64,000 nucleotides of DNA from Xylona heveae TC161 (GCF_001619985.1 NW_017264203.1:310001-374000), one strand, 5' to 3'; positions 35,870 through 46,482 are shown, counted from the stretch's first letter. Notes: generated from the sequence alone by a model not told the origin. Program-made: numbers and translations.

Positions 35870-35903
<34 letters not shown>

Positions 35904-36392
35904 GCAGTTGGGAACGATGCTGATCTCTGGATTTGACTCTGTACACTTGGCACACAAGACCTATAGATCGTTATAACCCGTAACGGCTTGCTCGGATCTC
36001 AGATTCTTTCCACAGTGAAGCTGATATTGGATTCCGCTGTAGGATACTATAGGAACCGGTGAATTTTGCGTGCATCTAGGATATACGATCTTGCACATTT
36101 GGTTCATGCGCTGCACCCCGCTCTGCTGGAAGCCCTCTTTTGGTGTGCATCGTCCTGGAGACAAGTTCTGAGTGTTGAGCCTCCCACCATCATCATCATC
36201 TCAAGTTTTCCTTTTCCGCTTTTCCTTCATCCACAAAGGAAGAACAGAACAAACACCCCACCCCTCCTACCTTCCACCTTGAACTTGAAAGAAGCTTCAA
36301 CACGTTTGCAGTTCTTCCCCTCTTACGTGTATCTTTCTTTCTTTTTTCTTTTTTCCCCACAGCTTAGCTCGGAAGAGCCTGAATCTTTCACG
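35376..36392. other. Intergenic with GAA microsatellite
   Basis: It holds the SNF2 3' UTR, an imperfect tandem pair of about 26 bp around 35638-35685 (units differ at a few bases), a poly-T run and the GAA repeat at 35859-35899. The right half, rich in pyrimidines, is the leader of the next gene. No gene is seen. Confidence 0.5.
35859..35899. repeat. GAA trinucleotide microsatellite
   Basis: About 13 near-perfect GAA/AAG units. It makes false Arg, Glu or Leu runs in the overlapping frames. Confidence 0.85.
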
Positions 36393-37318
36393 ATGGAGTG
36401 GAAATCGAATGTACTCTTGCTTCTTGCAATCGTCTTCGTCCACGTTCCTGTCCACGTGTATGGCTGGATGAGAGGTTGGCTTGAAGCGCGTCGTCAGAAA
36501 AGGTCCATGGTTCGGAACAGGTACGAGCTTTTCTCAAGACACCCTTATTCTGTGGCTTTTGCGTAGAGAAAGAGAAAAAGAAAGATGATGGCGGATGCGG
36601 ATGCGGATGCGGAGCTAACGCTGCATACAGCGAGAATGGTTTCAACTTTCGCGGTCTTCCTCCTGAGATCCGAAACATGATCTATGAATTGGTTCTGGTT
36701 GTCGACGAGGTGCACTTTTTTAACCGCCACAGCAGATCTGATTACATGATCGTCAGACGAGTGTCTCCTGACGGCGAAAGAGTAGGGGTTGCGCGGCCTC
36801 TGCATCTAGGATACAACATATCCCAACACGTCTTCGTCCTTGGCCAACATAATCGTTCCACATTTACGCCGGCTCTCTTGCGGACTAATAGGGCGACATA
36901 TCTTGAAGCGATCACGGTTTTGTACCGTGAAAATTATTTTATTTTTAGGCCGACTGTAGACAACCAAGCGTTTTCTTTTCTGGAAACAGACTTGCTTGCA
37001 GGATGCCGAGTTGGCGACCTCGTCAGATACATGTGTATCATATATGACTCTGACCCGAGATATCATGAATCAAGCAGACCTGGATGGATCAACATCTGCA
37101 GTTTTCTCGCCCGCAATTTCCCGAACGCTAGACTCCGCACATTAAGATTCCTCATGAGAAAGAGGGCTGCGGGCCGCGGCAGAGTTAGATTGCAAATCCG
37201 TAGTTTACGGGACCTCCGGGTGCATCTTCAAATGGTGGACCGGCTGGAATTCGCCTGGGAAGCCATGCTTATGTCAAGAGACCACGGCTATGTGTACCGA
37301 GTTGAGTACTGGGAGTAA
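36393..37318 (+). CDS. 2EXR/F-box-like protein with N-terminal membrane segment, 271 aa
   Basis: Exons 36393-36520 and 36631-37318 join across a 110 nt phase-2 intron. Residues about 5-26 are hydrophobic (VLLLLAIVFVHV), a probable membrane anchor, followed by a basic Arg/Lys patch. After the splice comes FRGLPPEIRNMIYELVLVVDE, the opening of the 2EXR/F-box-like module common in Pezizomycotina, and then PALLRTNRATYLEAITVLYREN, its second hallmark. The rest is helical repeats without a known domain. These proteins are numerous in filamentous fungi and their function is unknown; adaptor roles in ubiquitin ligases have been proposed for the F-box members. A membrane segment ahead of the module is unusual, so the first exon could alternatively be UTR with initiation downstream. 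Confidence 0.75.
36580..36613. repeat. GGATGC tandem repeat in an intron
   Basis: About four GCGGAT hexamer units inside the intron of the 2EXR gene. It does not touch the splice sites. Confidence 0.7.
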
Positions 37319-37541
37319 ACCATGGCTCCTCACCCAGCAACCTTCGGCAGCCACTAAGTGGGATTGATGAGACAGAGAATGGTCCGCAATCCAATGCGCC
37401 ATCATGAGAGATTTCCACCGAATCATGTCCGTAATGGTGGCACTTCGGCTCAATGGGAGAGTGACGACTTTTATACTCCGCTGCAGGAGGATTATGAAAA
37501 CAACTTTTTCGTGAGATTTGTAGATTAGTCAATTAGACTAG

Positions 37542-38183
37542 TCAGCTAGACAGATGGACCAGTTGCTCCAGGCCGCTGAACACTTCTGCGCCAACTGTCT
37601 CTTCTGCGCCTGGCTTGTTAAATTTGCCGTAGCGGAGGTCGCTCAAGTTGTCAACCACATTTCTAATGTCTGACAGCAGGAGATTGGCTTCACTATCAAG
37701 CTCGTCATTCTCTGCTTGCATATCCTGGCAGGCTTTCTCCATGCTTTCAATAAGTTCCGGTAGACCTTGAGGCTCTTTTGCCGGAAATTTTGCTAGCATG
37801 CCATTCATCTTTTTCCCTTTAATGTTAACTCACTCCTCTAATAGTGTTTCTTCATCTGTCGTTGAGCAACCTACTTCACGTTCAATTCTAATATCAAGCT
37901 CATTCTCAGTAGCAAAGCTCTCCTGCTCAAATTGCTTTCTTGATCGCACTACTTCTCTGCGCTGCTTTTCGCCTCTCCGGACTTCTGCCGCAATACTCTT
38001 CTTGACTTCGTCTATTTGCAGAGCCCTTTGATGTTGTAGTTCTCGATAGAGCAGCTTGACATGTGGATGAGATTGTAAAGCGCGGGGAAAGAGGTCAGTA
38101 AACTTCTTCAAAGAAATGATTGACGGAAACGACGCAGGCGGAAGAAGAAAATTGCCCAGAATAGAAGCCTCAGTTGGAGCCAT
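37542..38183 (-). CDS. NKP2: Kinetochore protein Nkp2/Cnl2, 191 aa
   Basis: Exon 38183-37875 and exon 37808-37542 are joined over a 66 nt phase-0 intron. The N-terminus (ASILGNFLLPPASFPSIISL, KFTDLFPRALQSHPHVKLLYREL) is the Cnl2/NKP2 family opening, followed by a charged coiled coil and, in exon 2, a second coiled coil ending in NLSDLRYGKFN, also a family hallmark. Nkp2 is part of the inner kinetochore CCAN/Ctf19 (Mis6-Sim4) complex. The intron lies in the conserved gap between the two coiled coils. Its donor (GTAGGT) is one of two possible: reading on to a GTGAGT 40 bases later would leave only 25 nt before the next exon, too short, so the first was chosen. The branch site would be GTTAAC. 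It shares 443 bp of upstream DNA with EAF3. Confidence 0.85.
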
Positions 38184-38626
38184 GGTGATAGGAAATAACG
38201 CGTATTAACTTTGCTTAGACGAGAGAGTCCATGCAATTGCTCGCTGGAAATCACCTTTACACAGGAGAGGATGCACCTTGATACACGGCTAGATATGATT
38301 GACAATGTTAAAATAACACGATAACCCGCGACAGCAATGAAACAAAATCAACATGAAAAGTGCTTTGGATGAGAAGAGGTGTGGAGTGTGAGAACGCGTT
38401 GTTGCTTGAAGGCAGTGATTCTACGGCAACTCACAGGCCCCAAGCGAGCAGTCGCGAATCCCTTGACCTTCTTGGTCGTGCAGGCTCAGTCTCCCATGTC
38501 TCTTCTCCCATTTACAAACAATTTCAAACATCACATCACCTAAATTTTCAATTCTCTTTTTGTCGTTTCCATCTTTGATATCCAAGTTGCTGAATTAATA
38601 ATTTCTTCCAAATAATCTCTGCCGAA
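38184..38626. promoter_or_regulatory. Shared upstream region of NKP2 and EAF3
   Basis: 443 bp between divergent start codons of a kinetochore gene and a chromatin gene. No clear consensus element was identified beyond AT-rich blocks. Confidence 0.4.
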
Positions 38627-40459
38627 ATGGCTCCGACGTCGTCCCAGCCGGCATATGCAAAAGAGGAAAGGGTTCTATGCTTCCATCACGAGCTCCTATA
38701 TGAAGCCAAAGTACTTGATTCAAGAACAGCAGATCCTAATGACAAGAAGAGTCCTCTGCAGTATCGCGTTCACTACAAAGGATGGAAAAACACGTAAGTA
38801 TAGCTCTACTCGTAATTTATTCTGCGATGGAAGATTCGGTCAAGGTCACGGGTTTCTTGCTTCAGTCGTTTCATGTTGGCTGCTTCTCTGAGTTCTCATG
38901 TCTTTCTTCGTCTCTACGTTTCTTGCATCTCATATTTTACGATTCAGTATGCTTTCAAAGCTACTTCTCCTGTTTCTGTTTGACATCTCGGCATACACAC
39001 ATCCTGTTGCCATCACATTGCCCAAGGGACTAACACCTTCCTCCCAATCAGGTGGGACGACTGGGTTCCCCAGGACCGCCTTCGTAAGTTCACCGATGAA
39101 AACAAAGAACTTGCGGCAAATTTGAAGAAAGAATTGGCCCGCAGCCAGCAGCAAAAGGTTTCCAATGTTCCGAGCAAGAAGAAAGCCGCCAGTTCCGACT
39201 TCAGCTCCGCCAGAGGCAGTGAAGAGCGTCATTCATCGGTCCAGGCCACCACTGCTCCGCGTGGACAGAAAAGAGGTCGGGACTACGAGATTGAAAAGGT
39301 TTGTGCAAATTGCAATTTGTTGACGTTATTGTTTTTCTAGCCGCAAAGAAGAAGAAAAAGCAGCCCCGCAAGTCGGAAGGTAGTGGGAAAGTCTCTGCTC
39401 AAGACGGTGAGAGATCAGTACCTTCTTCAAAGCAACCCCCAGTCATTTCAAATAACCCCAAAACTGTTTCTGCAAAGTCTCTTCGTTGTTTGCGTTCCAC
39501 TGCTGCTGCCATGCGAGGGAATGAAAAAGGTACCGTGGGAGACCAGGGTGCTTTGACAGCTGAGGACATTCTGGCAAACTCCCCGCCTTTGGACCCTCGT
39601 GACAAGCCAATGCTACGTTCAATCCCAGAATTCCACCCTAGTAGTCTTCCAGAGCTTCATCATCAATTTGTCAAACTCAACCTCGAAGATCCTCACAATG
39701 AAGCGAAGCGTCAATTCTTCGCCGAGCAGGATTCTTCTCTTACACTCATGATTGCTGGTTATTCAAAGGGAAACAGCTTGCACCCGCTCACACAAAAATC
39801 TAAAAAACAGGAAGAGGTTTTCCACTCGCGTCCATCCGTCCGCCTCGTTATCCCCGACCACCTTAAAGCCATCCTCGTCGACGACTGGGAGAATGTAACG
39901 AAGAATTTGCAGCTCGTCCCCCTTCCCGCCAAGTTTCCAGTCAACAAGATTCTCGACGCCTACTTCGATGATGAAAAGGGCAAGCGCCGACTCGGAAGTG
40001 CCGAAGCCGACATCCTGGAGGAGGTCGTTCAAGGCGTCAAAGAGTATTTCGACAAATGTCTAGGAAGAATCCTCTTGTACCGTTTCGAACGCGAGCAATT
40101 TTTCGAGATTCGCCAACTCTGGGAAAATGGTACCGGGGAGTGGGAAGGAAAAGGCGCAGGCGATGTATATGGTGCTGAGCATCTTTGCAGACTTTTCGGT
40201 GAGTGTCTCTGGCTCGCATTACTCTTCCGTATCATCGCTACCGCCTTCAAATGGAGAGCCTACTAACCCTATTTACAAAGTCTCCATGCCTGAACTCATC
40301 GCCCAAACAAACATGGATCAACAATCCGTCAATCGTCTCCGCGAGGAGCTTGCCAAAATGACACAGTGGCTCGCCAAAAATTCATCTCGCTATTTCGCGG
40401 CTGGCTATGAGAGCGCCACACAAGATTACATTGAGAAAGCACGAGGCTTGACCGGCTAA
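38627..40459 (+). CDS. EAF3: Chromatin modification protein Eaf3 (MRG15), 480 aa
   Basis: Exons 38627-38793, 39052-39298, 39349-40198 and 40281-40459 sum to whole codons. The chromo barrel is at about residues 12-68: EERVLCFHHELLYEAKVLD, then HYKGWKNTWDDWVP across intron 1 (258 nt). A Lys/Ser-rich linker leads to the MRG domain (about 290-475), with IPDHLKAILVDDWENVTKN, LPAKFPVNKILDAYF, YRFEREQF and, across intron 3, MPELIAQTNMDQQSVNRLREEL. Eaf3 reads H3K36 methylation and belongs to NuA4 and Rpd3S. Intron 2 is uncertain. The donor after YEIEK is GTTTGT, and the frame is kept with an acceptor at CAAAG (50 nt intron), whereas the stronger-looking TTTCTAG eight bases earlier would shift the frame. 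The MRG domain contains an insertion (NSLHPLTQKSKKQ) before its core that I do not recall in relatives. Confidence 0.9.
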
Positions 40460-41364
40460 GCTCTGAGTGAATTTTATTACGGCGTTGAGGGGGGAACCAA
40501 ATGCAAATCCTACCCAACGTTTGATTTCAGTCTCTAGGCTCCACCGCAGTCTGGGCGAGGCTTTTGCTGCTTTTCATCGATTGGACAGATCAACGTCAGA
40601 CCCACAGACATTTGCGTCGGTATTTTCTCTTTTACAATGCGTCTGAAATTTCGCCCGGCTTTTTTCCTGACTGATCCGCATTTGATTGGGCGTCGCATGG
40701 CACTGGTTCCGGGCCTTGGCTGGTCATTTTTTTGACATTCAAATATCTGCGAAACTTTCAACAACTGGCGTAGGACGGCGCTATTGGTCAATATCGAGGC
40801 ACTTTGTCTTTAATTTTTCCTCCTTCCCATTTCTTGTGCCTTCTCCTACTTATTCTTTTTCTTCTGAATATCTGGATCAAAATTGATCCCGCATGCTCTG
40901 TATCTAGCCGCGCATTGAGTATGCGTCTAGGGAATTTCTGCTTTACGTTCTCTTGATACGATGACATTCAAATCAGTACGGGAATTTGATACACCTAGAT
41001 TGATTCTTAACTATAAATTTCCTCAAGTGCTTTTCCTTTTCTCGTATTCATTTCCACGGGCAGAAAATCATATTTCGGCGTCCTGCGTCCTACGTGCCGT
41101 GTGCCTCGAGTCTCAATTGAATATTGCCCTTTTTTTCTGTCCTTTATAGCATGCATGACTACTTGTGAATTTTCCAAGGTGCACTGCGTGGATATTGATT
41201 CAATAGGATGAGATAAATTCAATCTACTCCGCTCTGTCCACTACTTCTGCCATATATGTGTCTTGGGATTAATGTCGGAAGCCAGCACCAATTACATGTC
41301 AGCCCTTTTCCCCTTCAATCGCTTGTAGGTAGGTATATATTATTGAATACCAACATATTCTAAT
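40460..41364. other. Intergenic between EAF3 and the 5S rRNA gene
   Basis: EAF3 3' UTR and spacer. No coding frame with family resemblance. The last 35 bp hold the 5S upstream element. Confidence 0.5.
41335..41345 (+). promoter_or_regulatory. TATA-like element upstream of 5S rRNA
   Basis: TATATATTATT lies about 20-30 bp before the 5S start. An upstream TATA element near -29 is known to be required for 5S transcription in Neurospora and S. pombe, so its position supports an active gene. Confidence 0.6.
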
Positions 41365-41483
41365 ACATGCGACCATAGACTGAGGAGAACTGGGCATCCC
41401 GTCCGCTCTGCCATACATAAGCCTCAGATCGGCGGACTAGTAGTTGGGTCGGTGACGACCAGCGAATCCCCGCTGTTGCATGT
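41365..41483 (+). rRNA. 5S ribosomal RNA gene (solitary copy)
   Basis: About 119 nt with clear fungal 5S sequence: ACATGCGACCATAG at the 5' end, CATCCCGTCCGCTC, TAAGCC, AGTAGTTGGGT (box C region) and CCAGCGAATCCC. Folding fits. Helix I pairs ACATGCGAC with GTTGCATGT (one G-U), helix II pairs CTGAGG with CCTCAG, and the domain gamma hairpin GGTCG-GTGA-CGACC is perfect. A T-run starting about 3 nt after the end is the Pol III terminator. It sits alone between EAF3 and ARMH3, as expected for Pezizomycotina, where 5S genes are scattered rather than linked to rDNA. Exact ends may differ by 1-2 nt. No base change that would obviously inactivate it was seen, but 5S variants and pseudogenes are common in these fungi. 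Confidence 0.93.
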
Positions 41484-41484
41484 T

Positions 41485-41500
41485 GTTTTCTTTTTTTCCT
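41485..41500 (+). terminator. Pol III T-run terminator of the 5S gene
   Basis: TTTTC followed by further T runs directly after the 5S 3' end, on the transcribed strand sense. Confidence 0.7.
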
Positions 41501-41842
41501 TTTTTTTTCCCCTTCATCCCTGTTTCTCCAAACTTATTTCAGCACTGCTTAGTTTTGTAAGTTATAAAAAAACACAAACCTTCGGTATACTTTTTGTCTT
41601 CCTGCACTTTTCTTGCTTCCAATGAATCAGAAATTTTCCTGTATCCTGAACCCGATAAGCATAATACTACTTATTGTCAAACAAGGCAATATAGAAAAGA
41701 GAGGTTTCTACTGATGTTCAAATTTACATTGAAGATGAATAAAAGCATGCAATAGTGCACGGAGTTGCTATGATTGATACTTCGAGCTGACGGTTTGATA
41801 ATAAATCTCAAGATGTTCTATTCGATATACTAAGATTCTCTA
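41501..41842. other. Spacer between 5S rRNA and ARMH3 gene
   Basis: AT-rich spacer, including the ARMH3 3' UTR. Nothing else is seen. Confidence 0.5.
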
Positions 41843-44180
41843 CTAAAATTTATTTACGAGCAAAGACCGAACATCGGACACAGCCGTCCGAGCAGCTTGC
41901 TTGAGCACGAGGCGATGTTCAGCCTCTCTATATTTATTCCACGAATCCAATCCGTCTCTGGTCTGAAACGAGAGGGTGTCGTAACCTTGGCGAATCATCT
42001 TGGTCACTTCTCTTGGACTGAAGTCTTTACCACGACCTTTTGCCTTTTCAGACTCCAGGAGGGTGTGATAATGCTTTGTGACGCCTATCAGTGTCTCGAT
42101 GGAGTTTGTCGCTGCACGCTTTGATAGATCGTGAGCGGTTTGGAATCGTGTTACAGTATCGCCGCTTTCGACGAGTTTGTAAAAGAGATCATCGTAGGAG
42201 GCGGCGTCGGGAAGGAAGGCCTCGCCAGCGGATATGGAGAAGGCAAGAACATTGACGAGAGAGTCGAGGAGGATCTGGAAGTCTGGAAGAGTTTTGAAAT
42301 CATCGGCATAACTTGTGAGGAAGCGCATCAGGTTTAGGAGAGAGCGCCATAGTTCGGACCAATGATATGCTGACACGACATTTATTAGAAATCATGTTCT
42401 TGTCGAATATGACGTCGGATTCTAAGTACTTACATAGTCGAACGCGTGATCTACTAAGAAAAGAGACCATCCGAAGAAGAATACCGATACAGGCGCTGTT
42501 CCCGTGAGAAAGTGAATGCAGAGAAGAGGGCTGCAAAGACTTACAGATAGAGAGCGACATCGAGTCGACGTCGCAGATTGTGATTGATTGAATCGACCAC
42601 AATGTCCAGTATCACTGTCGCTTGGATACGTTCGCCTGGAATTAATGGTAAATAAGGTTGCCTCTGACGGCATAATCGGACGTAAGATTTGCTCTCGTCA
42701 CTGCAAATCCGCTTGCAAAGGACTGGGTCTTCGATAATTATTCGGAGCGTGAGCAGGTTTATATGCGAATATAAGGTTGTGCGAGTAGATCGATGGGCGT
42801 GATGGAGAAGGTAAGATGTGAAGGAGAGGAAAGAAGCGAAGGGAGCTTCCTCGTGCTTTTGCGCGGGGGCAGAGACAAGATTGTGACAGAATAAGGAGTT
42901 CGCATTGGCAAAATCGTAGGTTCCTAGCAATATGGCTGCTTGAGGTATAGGGCTGTGCGTGTCAGCTCACTGCATAAATTTTGCGAAAGTATAGGGTTCT
43001 TACAGAGCGGCAAGCTGCGCTCTTGCTGCCTCGGGGCTTGGCGCTTGTTGCACTGGCTTGGGTGTACCGGTCAATGCACCAAGGCCAAAGAAGGAGAGCG
43101 TATTGTTTAGAGTCCAACCCTCCGGTAAGTCATTCTGAATTGCAACATATTCATCTCTTGCAGATGAACAAGTTGTCCCGACGCTGCGAACAATTTTGAG
43201 AATAGCATTTTCGTTGACGAAATCTTCGAGGCGCAGCCGATAGGGATTCTGGAATTCAAATTTATTGTAGTTTGCAAGTAGACCAAGAAGAAGAAATGGT
43301 TCAAATGCTCCAGATTGGGTATCACGGTCCTGGGTATACTGAATTGACATAAGCATGGTCATTGCGGCGTGATCCAATTGAAATCACCTACCTTCATCAA
43401 AGATGGGAAAAGATCGCGGTGAATAAAATAGGATATCAAGCTTGTTTGGTATGCCCCTGATGTTATCGAAAGTGCCACATCAATTGCCTTTTCTCGGAGT
43501 TGCACTGCTGACAGTCAGGGATTACTTCCAATGAGTGCGCACATTTAAAGGACCTCGTGGACTTACTGGTTCGTCCATTTCGTATTATATTGTCCAATGT
43601 ATTGACAAAGTCGGTAAAGACATGATCCACCTGATCGAGACCTGCAAGAACTGCGATGATGTCTGAGCTTGGGTTTGTATACCTTTTGGTCAGGACGGCG
43701 TGGAGGAAGACTGTCAAGGTCTAGGTTATAAGCGTGAATAGCCAGAAATTGATTTAGCCAGCACAGAAGCCTACATCGAGTGCAATCTCATCGGAAGGAG
43801 CTGTTCCGGATTTAATGCGCTGGATCGATTGCGCAAAGAGTTGTCTTGACTCGTTCTAGGTTTATGTGAGTATGAAATCACAAAACGTAACGACATTTCA
43901 TACATGTAAATGGAGGAGCTCATCAGCGCTCAGATTTGTAAGGATTCTCTGGAGCGTCACTCGGTCCGGGCGTAGCACAAAAAATTCCCGCCAGAACCCT
44001 TCGCTCTTTTCGTCGTCATTGTCGTCCTATCGAGCGTGTCAGCAACCGTTACACCTCCGTAGAGAGAGTATATGAGCATACGCGAAATAGTGCTTCATAG
44101 AGCTCAACAATCTTTGGCTGGAAGGTCTCAGGTCGGGCTTGCTGGGTAAGAGGAGACGACTCCATACCACAGACTGCCAT
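41843..44180 (-). CDS. ARMH3 / DUF1741 armadillo-like helical protein, 634 aa
   Basis: Nine exons on the minus strand: 44180-44082, 44026-43904, 43855-43775, 43720-43567, 43507-43392, 43338-43004, 42952-42545, 42495-42434 and 42369-41843. Introns are 48-64 nt and the total is whole codons. The predicted protein matches the human C10orf76/ARMH3 family along its length: an N-terminal RPETFQPKIVELYEALF / FWREFFVLRPDRVTLQRIL; the middle AIDVALSITSGAYQTSLISYF and FEPFLLLGLLANYNKFEFQNPY; and the C-terminal SYHWSELWRSLLNLMRFL. S. pombe SPAC20F10.02c is of this family. Human ARMH3 works at the Golgi with PI4KB and GBF1, so a role in Golgi/phosphoinositide traffic is inferred. All helices, no signal peptide. 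The small exon 8 (62 nt) was placed by matching the conserved CIGILLRMVSF segment. It lies head to head with ISA1. Confidence 0.88.
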
Positions 44181-44653
44181 ATGAACCAGACCCCTAAAAT
44201 TATCGGTAAGAGAAATTATTCCCGATTGGTAGAATTAATCATGACTCTAAGAAAGTCGCTTTGTCCTTGAATGTCCGCTCCGTGTCCGCTTGGGGATTTG
44301 GGGATGATAATCTCCGATTGATAACTGTCAGAGATAATCTTTCCGTTGGTTGATTGACGATCTTTAGCCAATCAAACACAAGTAAGAGATGTTCAATCAC
44401 ACGTGAGTGATTGGCTCATTTCGATTATTCATTGCTTAGTCATATCCAATATGTCATCCTTCCGCGGGTCCATACTGGTGGGTAGTCATGGGAACTTGAA
44501 TCAAAGCTTCCTCAACATCTTTAACGCTCAATTAACGACAAACGTTCATAAAGGTCTTTCGCCTTGTGGCATCAGCGACATAGATTGCATTTCTGGAAAC
44601 GAAATTTTACCATTCTTTGTTCAATAACCAGAGTATTATTCTTCGTTGCAAAA
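44181..44653. promoter_or_regulatory. Bidirectional promoter region of ARMH3 and ISA1
   Basis: 473 bp between start codons. It holds CCAATCA at 44368-44374 (plus), ATTGG at 44410-44414 (a CCAAT on the minus strand) and a palindromic CACGTG E-box at 44400-44405 between them. TTGATTGA-like bases lie about 15-20 bp left of the first CCAAT. CCAAT is bound by the fungal CBC, which with HapX regulates iron genes in Aspergillus; ISA1 is an iron-sulfur gene, so iron control is a reasonable inference. Confidence 0.5.
44451..44627 (+). promoter_or_regulatory. Possible 58-codon upstream ORF before ISA1
   Basis: An ATG at 44451 opens a frame ending at a TAA 26 bp before the ISA1 ATG. It is in the same frame as ISA1 but ends before it. 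It matters only if transcription starts upstream of 44451. Confidence 0.3.
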
Positions 44654-45496
44654 ATGGCGCTTCCTCGATGTGTTGCCTCATCGGCAGCATCCTCTGCCAG
44701 CCTCACGAGATTGCTCAGCATTTGCCCAGTAGCGCCACGCCAGTGCCTTCATGCTTCCCGGAGCTTCTCTTCGTCTAGATCAGCGTTCATTATCACAAGT
44801 CGACGTCTGCAAACTGCCACAGCCCACCACCCAAAAAGCTTTGACTCGCAGCCCCCGCCACCGCGGAACAGCGGCGTTCCAGACACTTCCATTGCGGGCG
44901 GGGTTCCGGAGGTCAACGATACTCGACCGCCACGATTCATTGGGGAGTTCGAGGCTCGAACTGAGTCGCACTCAGATGAGAAGTCGAGCGTGAGCATCTC
45001 CGAGGGAGAGGCACAGAAAGCAAAGCCTACAACGGCAAACCTTTCCCCGACGTCCACTCCGACCCCATCGCCTTCGCCTGCAAAGCCGAGACAGCGGAAG
45101 CTACGTCCTCGAAAGGCAGCAATGACTTTGTCCTCGACCGCTGTCGAACAACTTCGAAACCTACTCTCACAGCCCGAACCAAGACTCATTCGAGTAGGTG
45201 TCAAGAACCGAGGATGTTCTGGCCTGGCGTACCACCTCGAGTACGTTGAAAAACCAGGGACCTTCGATGAAACGGTCGAGCAGGACGGCGTCAAGGTCCT
45301 GATTGATTCCAAGGCCTTGTTCAGCATCATCGGAAGCGAAATGGACTGGGTTGAGGACAAGCTCAACCGAAGATTTGTCTTCCGAAACCCCAACATAAGT
45401 AAGTTTCATTCATTCGTCCTTTAGGACTGTCAAGCCAACGATACTAACAAGTTAATAGAGGAGCAGTGCGGCTGCGGCGAATCGTTCATGGTTTAA
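44654..45496 (+). CDS. ISA1: Mitochondrial iron-sulfur assembly protein Isa1, 260 aa
   Basis: Exons 44654-45398 and 45459-45496 join across a 60 nt phase-1 intron with branch ACTAAC. The last 12 residues (KEQCGCGESFMV) come from the small second exon and complete the A-type scaffold. The three conserved Cys are in GCSGLAYHL (about 187) and CGCG (252 and 254). Isa1 and Isa2 mature [4Fe-4S] clusters for aconitase, lipoate synthase and biotin synthase in mitochondria. The N-terminus is Arg/Ser-rich without acids (MALPRCVASSAASSA...), a matrix presequence. Between presequence and domain lie about 110 Pro/Ser/Thr-rich residues ending in a basic KPRQRKLRPRKA block, a longer linker than in yeast Isa1. 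Confidence 0.95.
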
Positions 45497-45761
45497 TGCA
45501 TAATGCATGCTGGTTATGCTCGCGGGCCTTTGGTTTTTGATTATTCACCATTATGATGTCACATATTGCGGTCGGCGACTTTTGAAATCTTTTGGAGTTT
45601 GAGCATCGCGATTGGCGTTTGGGCAACAGGAGGCGTTTTGGAATGATGCGAGATGAGCACATTTATTGCTATTTCCTAATTACAAATATGAAGATATTCA
45701 TCTTTACTATTACAACTACTGTTTGATTTTTGCCCGCTTTCTTCTTTCTCGATTTGATTGA

Positions 45762-46482
45762 TCAGAAGATTCCCGGAGCAAAGTCAAGGACCTTGAGGTC
45801 CTCGATTAGTCCTGGTGGCGCTGTAGATAAGCTGTCTACGAAGGCCAAATGTGCTGGATCTCTATTCAGATAATAGTATCGGTCAGCATCATTTTCGAAT
45901 TCGCAGACAAAAGCATGCGTGAAGCCACCCTGTTGAATATTAGCATTTGGAAACATCCCACAGCTAGTCCAGCTACCAAAAAATACCTGTTTGCCTTCAG
46001 GACTGTTATCTTTGCCACCTTTGAATGACTTGATATACGGTTTTCCTGTATTTGGAGACACGCATTTTTCTTGAAGAGAAACTAATCGCTGACAAATCTG
46101 TGTATCATAGTGGTGGTCAGCATGATGTCTCCTCGAATAGTTAGTTTTTCTTCTCGGAAAATTTTCATGATCTCGACGTAGTTCCAATTGATGCTTCATG
46201 CCATTGCCTCGAAACATTACAACCGGACAGTAGCTTCACCGACGTTCTTAATCGACGAAGTGAACCCAAAACAGCTAACAACAGTATTCTCTCTTTACCA
46301 AAACGACATGTGCTAATTGAACCAATCAAAGGGTGTCCTCATCGACAATTCCCGACGAAAGAAAAAGAAAAGAAAACAAGTGTGGAGAGAAGCGCTATGT
46401 CAGGGCCACAACGTACATCGGCAACAATATCCGAGGGAGCCGAAGCGCCAAATTTGAAAAAGAGGATATGAATAAGACCCAT
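45762..46482 (-). CDS. Stress-responsive A/B-barrel (Dabb) domain protein, 114 aa
   Basis: Exons 46482-46417, 46097-45987 and 45929-45762 give a compact Dabb protein. Strand 1 is MGLIHILFFKFGASA, then the helix ICQRLVSLQEKCV, then KPYIKSFKGGKDNSPEGKQGGFTHAFVCEFEN and DRYYYLNRDPAHLAFVDSL, which carry the family's conserved Gly-Gly-x-Asn, HAF and DPxH motifs. Length fits the 100-115 residue family. Such dimers include heat- or salt-induced plant proteins and bacterial enzymes with small substrates; the fungal role is unknown. Intron 1 is 319 nt, long for this window; intron 2 is 57 nt. Skipping the first splice would leave a different N-terminus with an in-frame TTG only, so the splice is preferred. 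Confidence 0.87.

Noticed and set aside
35859-35899. Poly-Arg/Glu/Leu small frames over the GAA repeat
   Set aside because: They are pure products of the triplet repeat.
42422-42673. Alternative reading of ARMH3 exon 8 in another frame
   Set aside because: It needs a 14 nt intron. The chosen frame restores the conserved CIGILLRMVSF segment with 49 and 64 nt introns.
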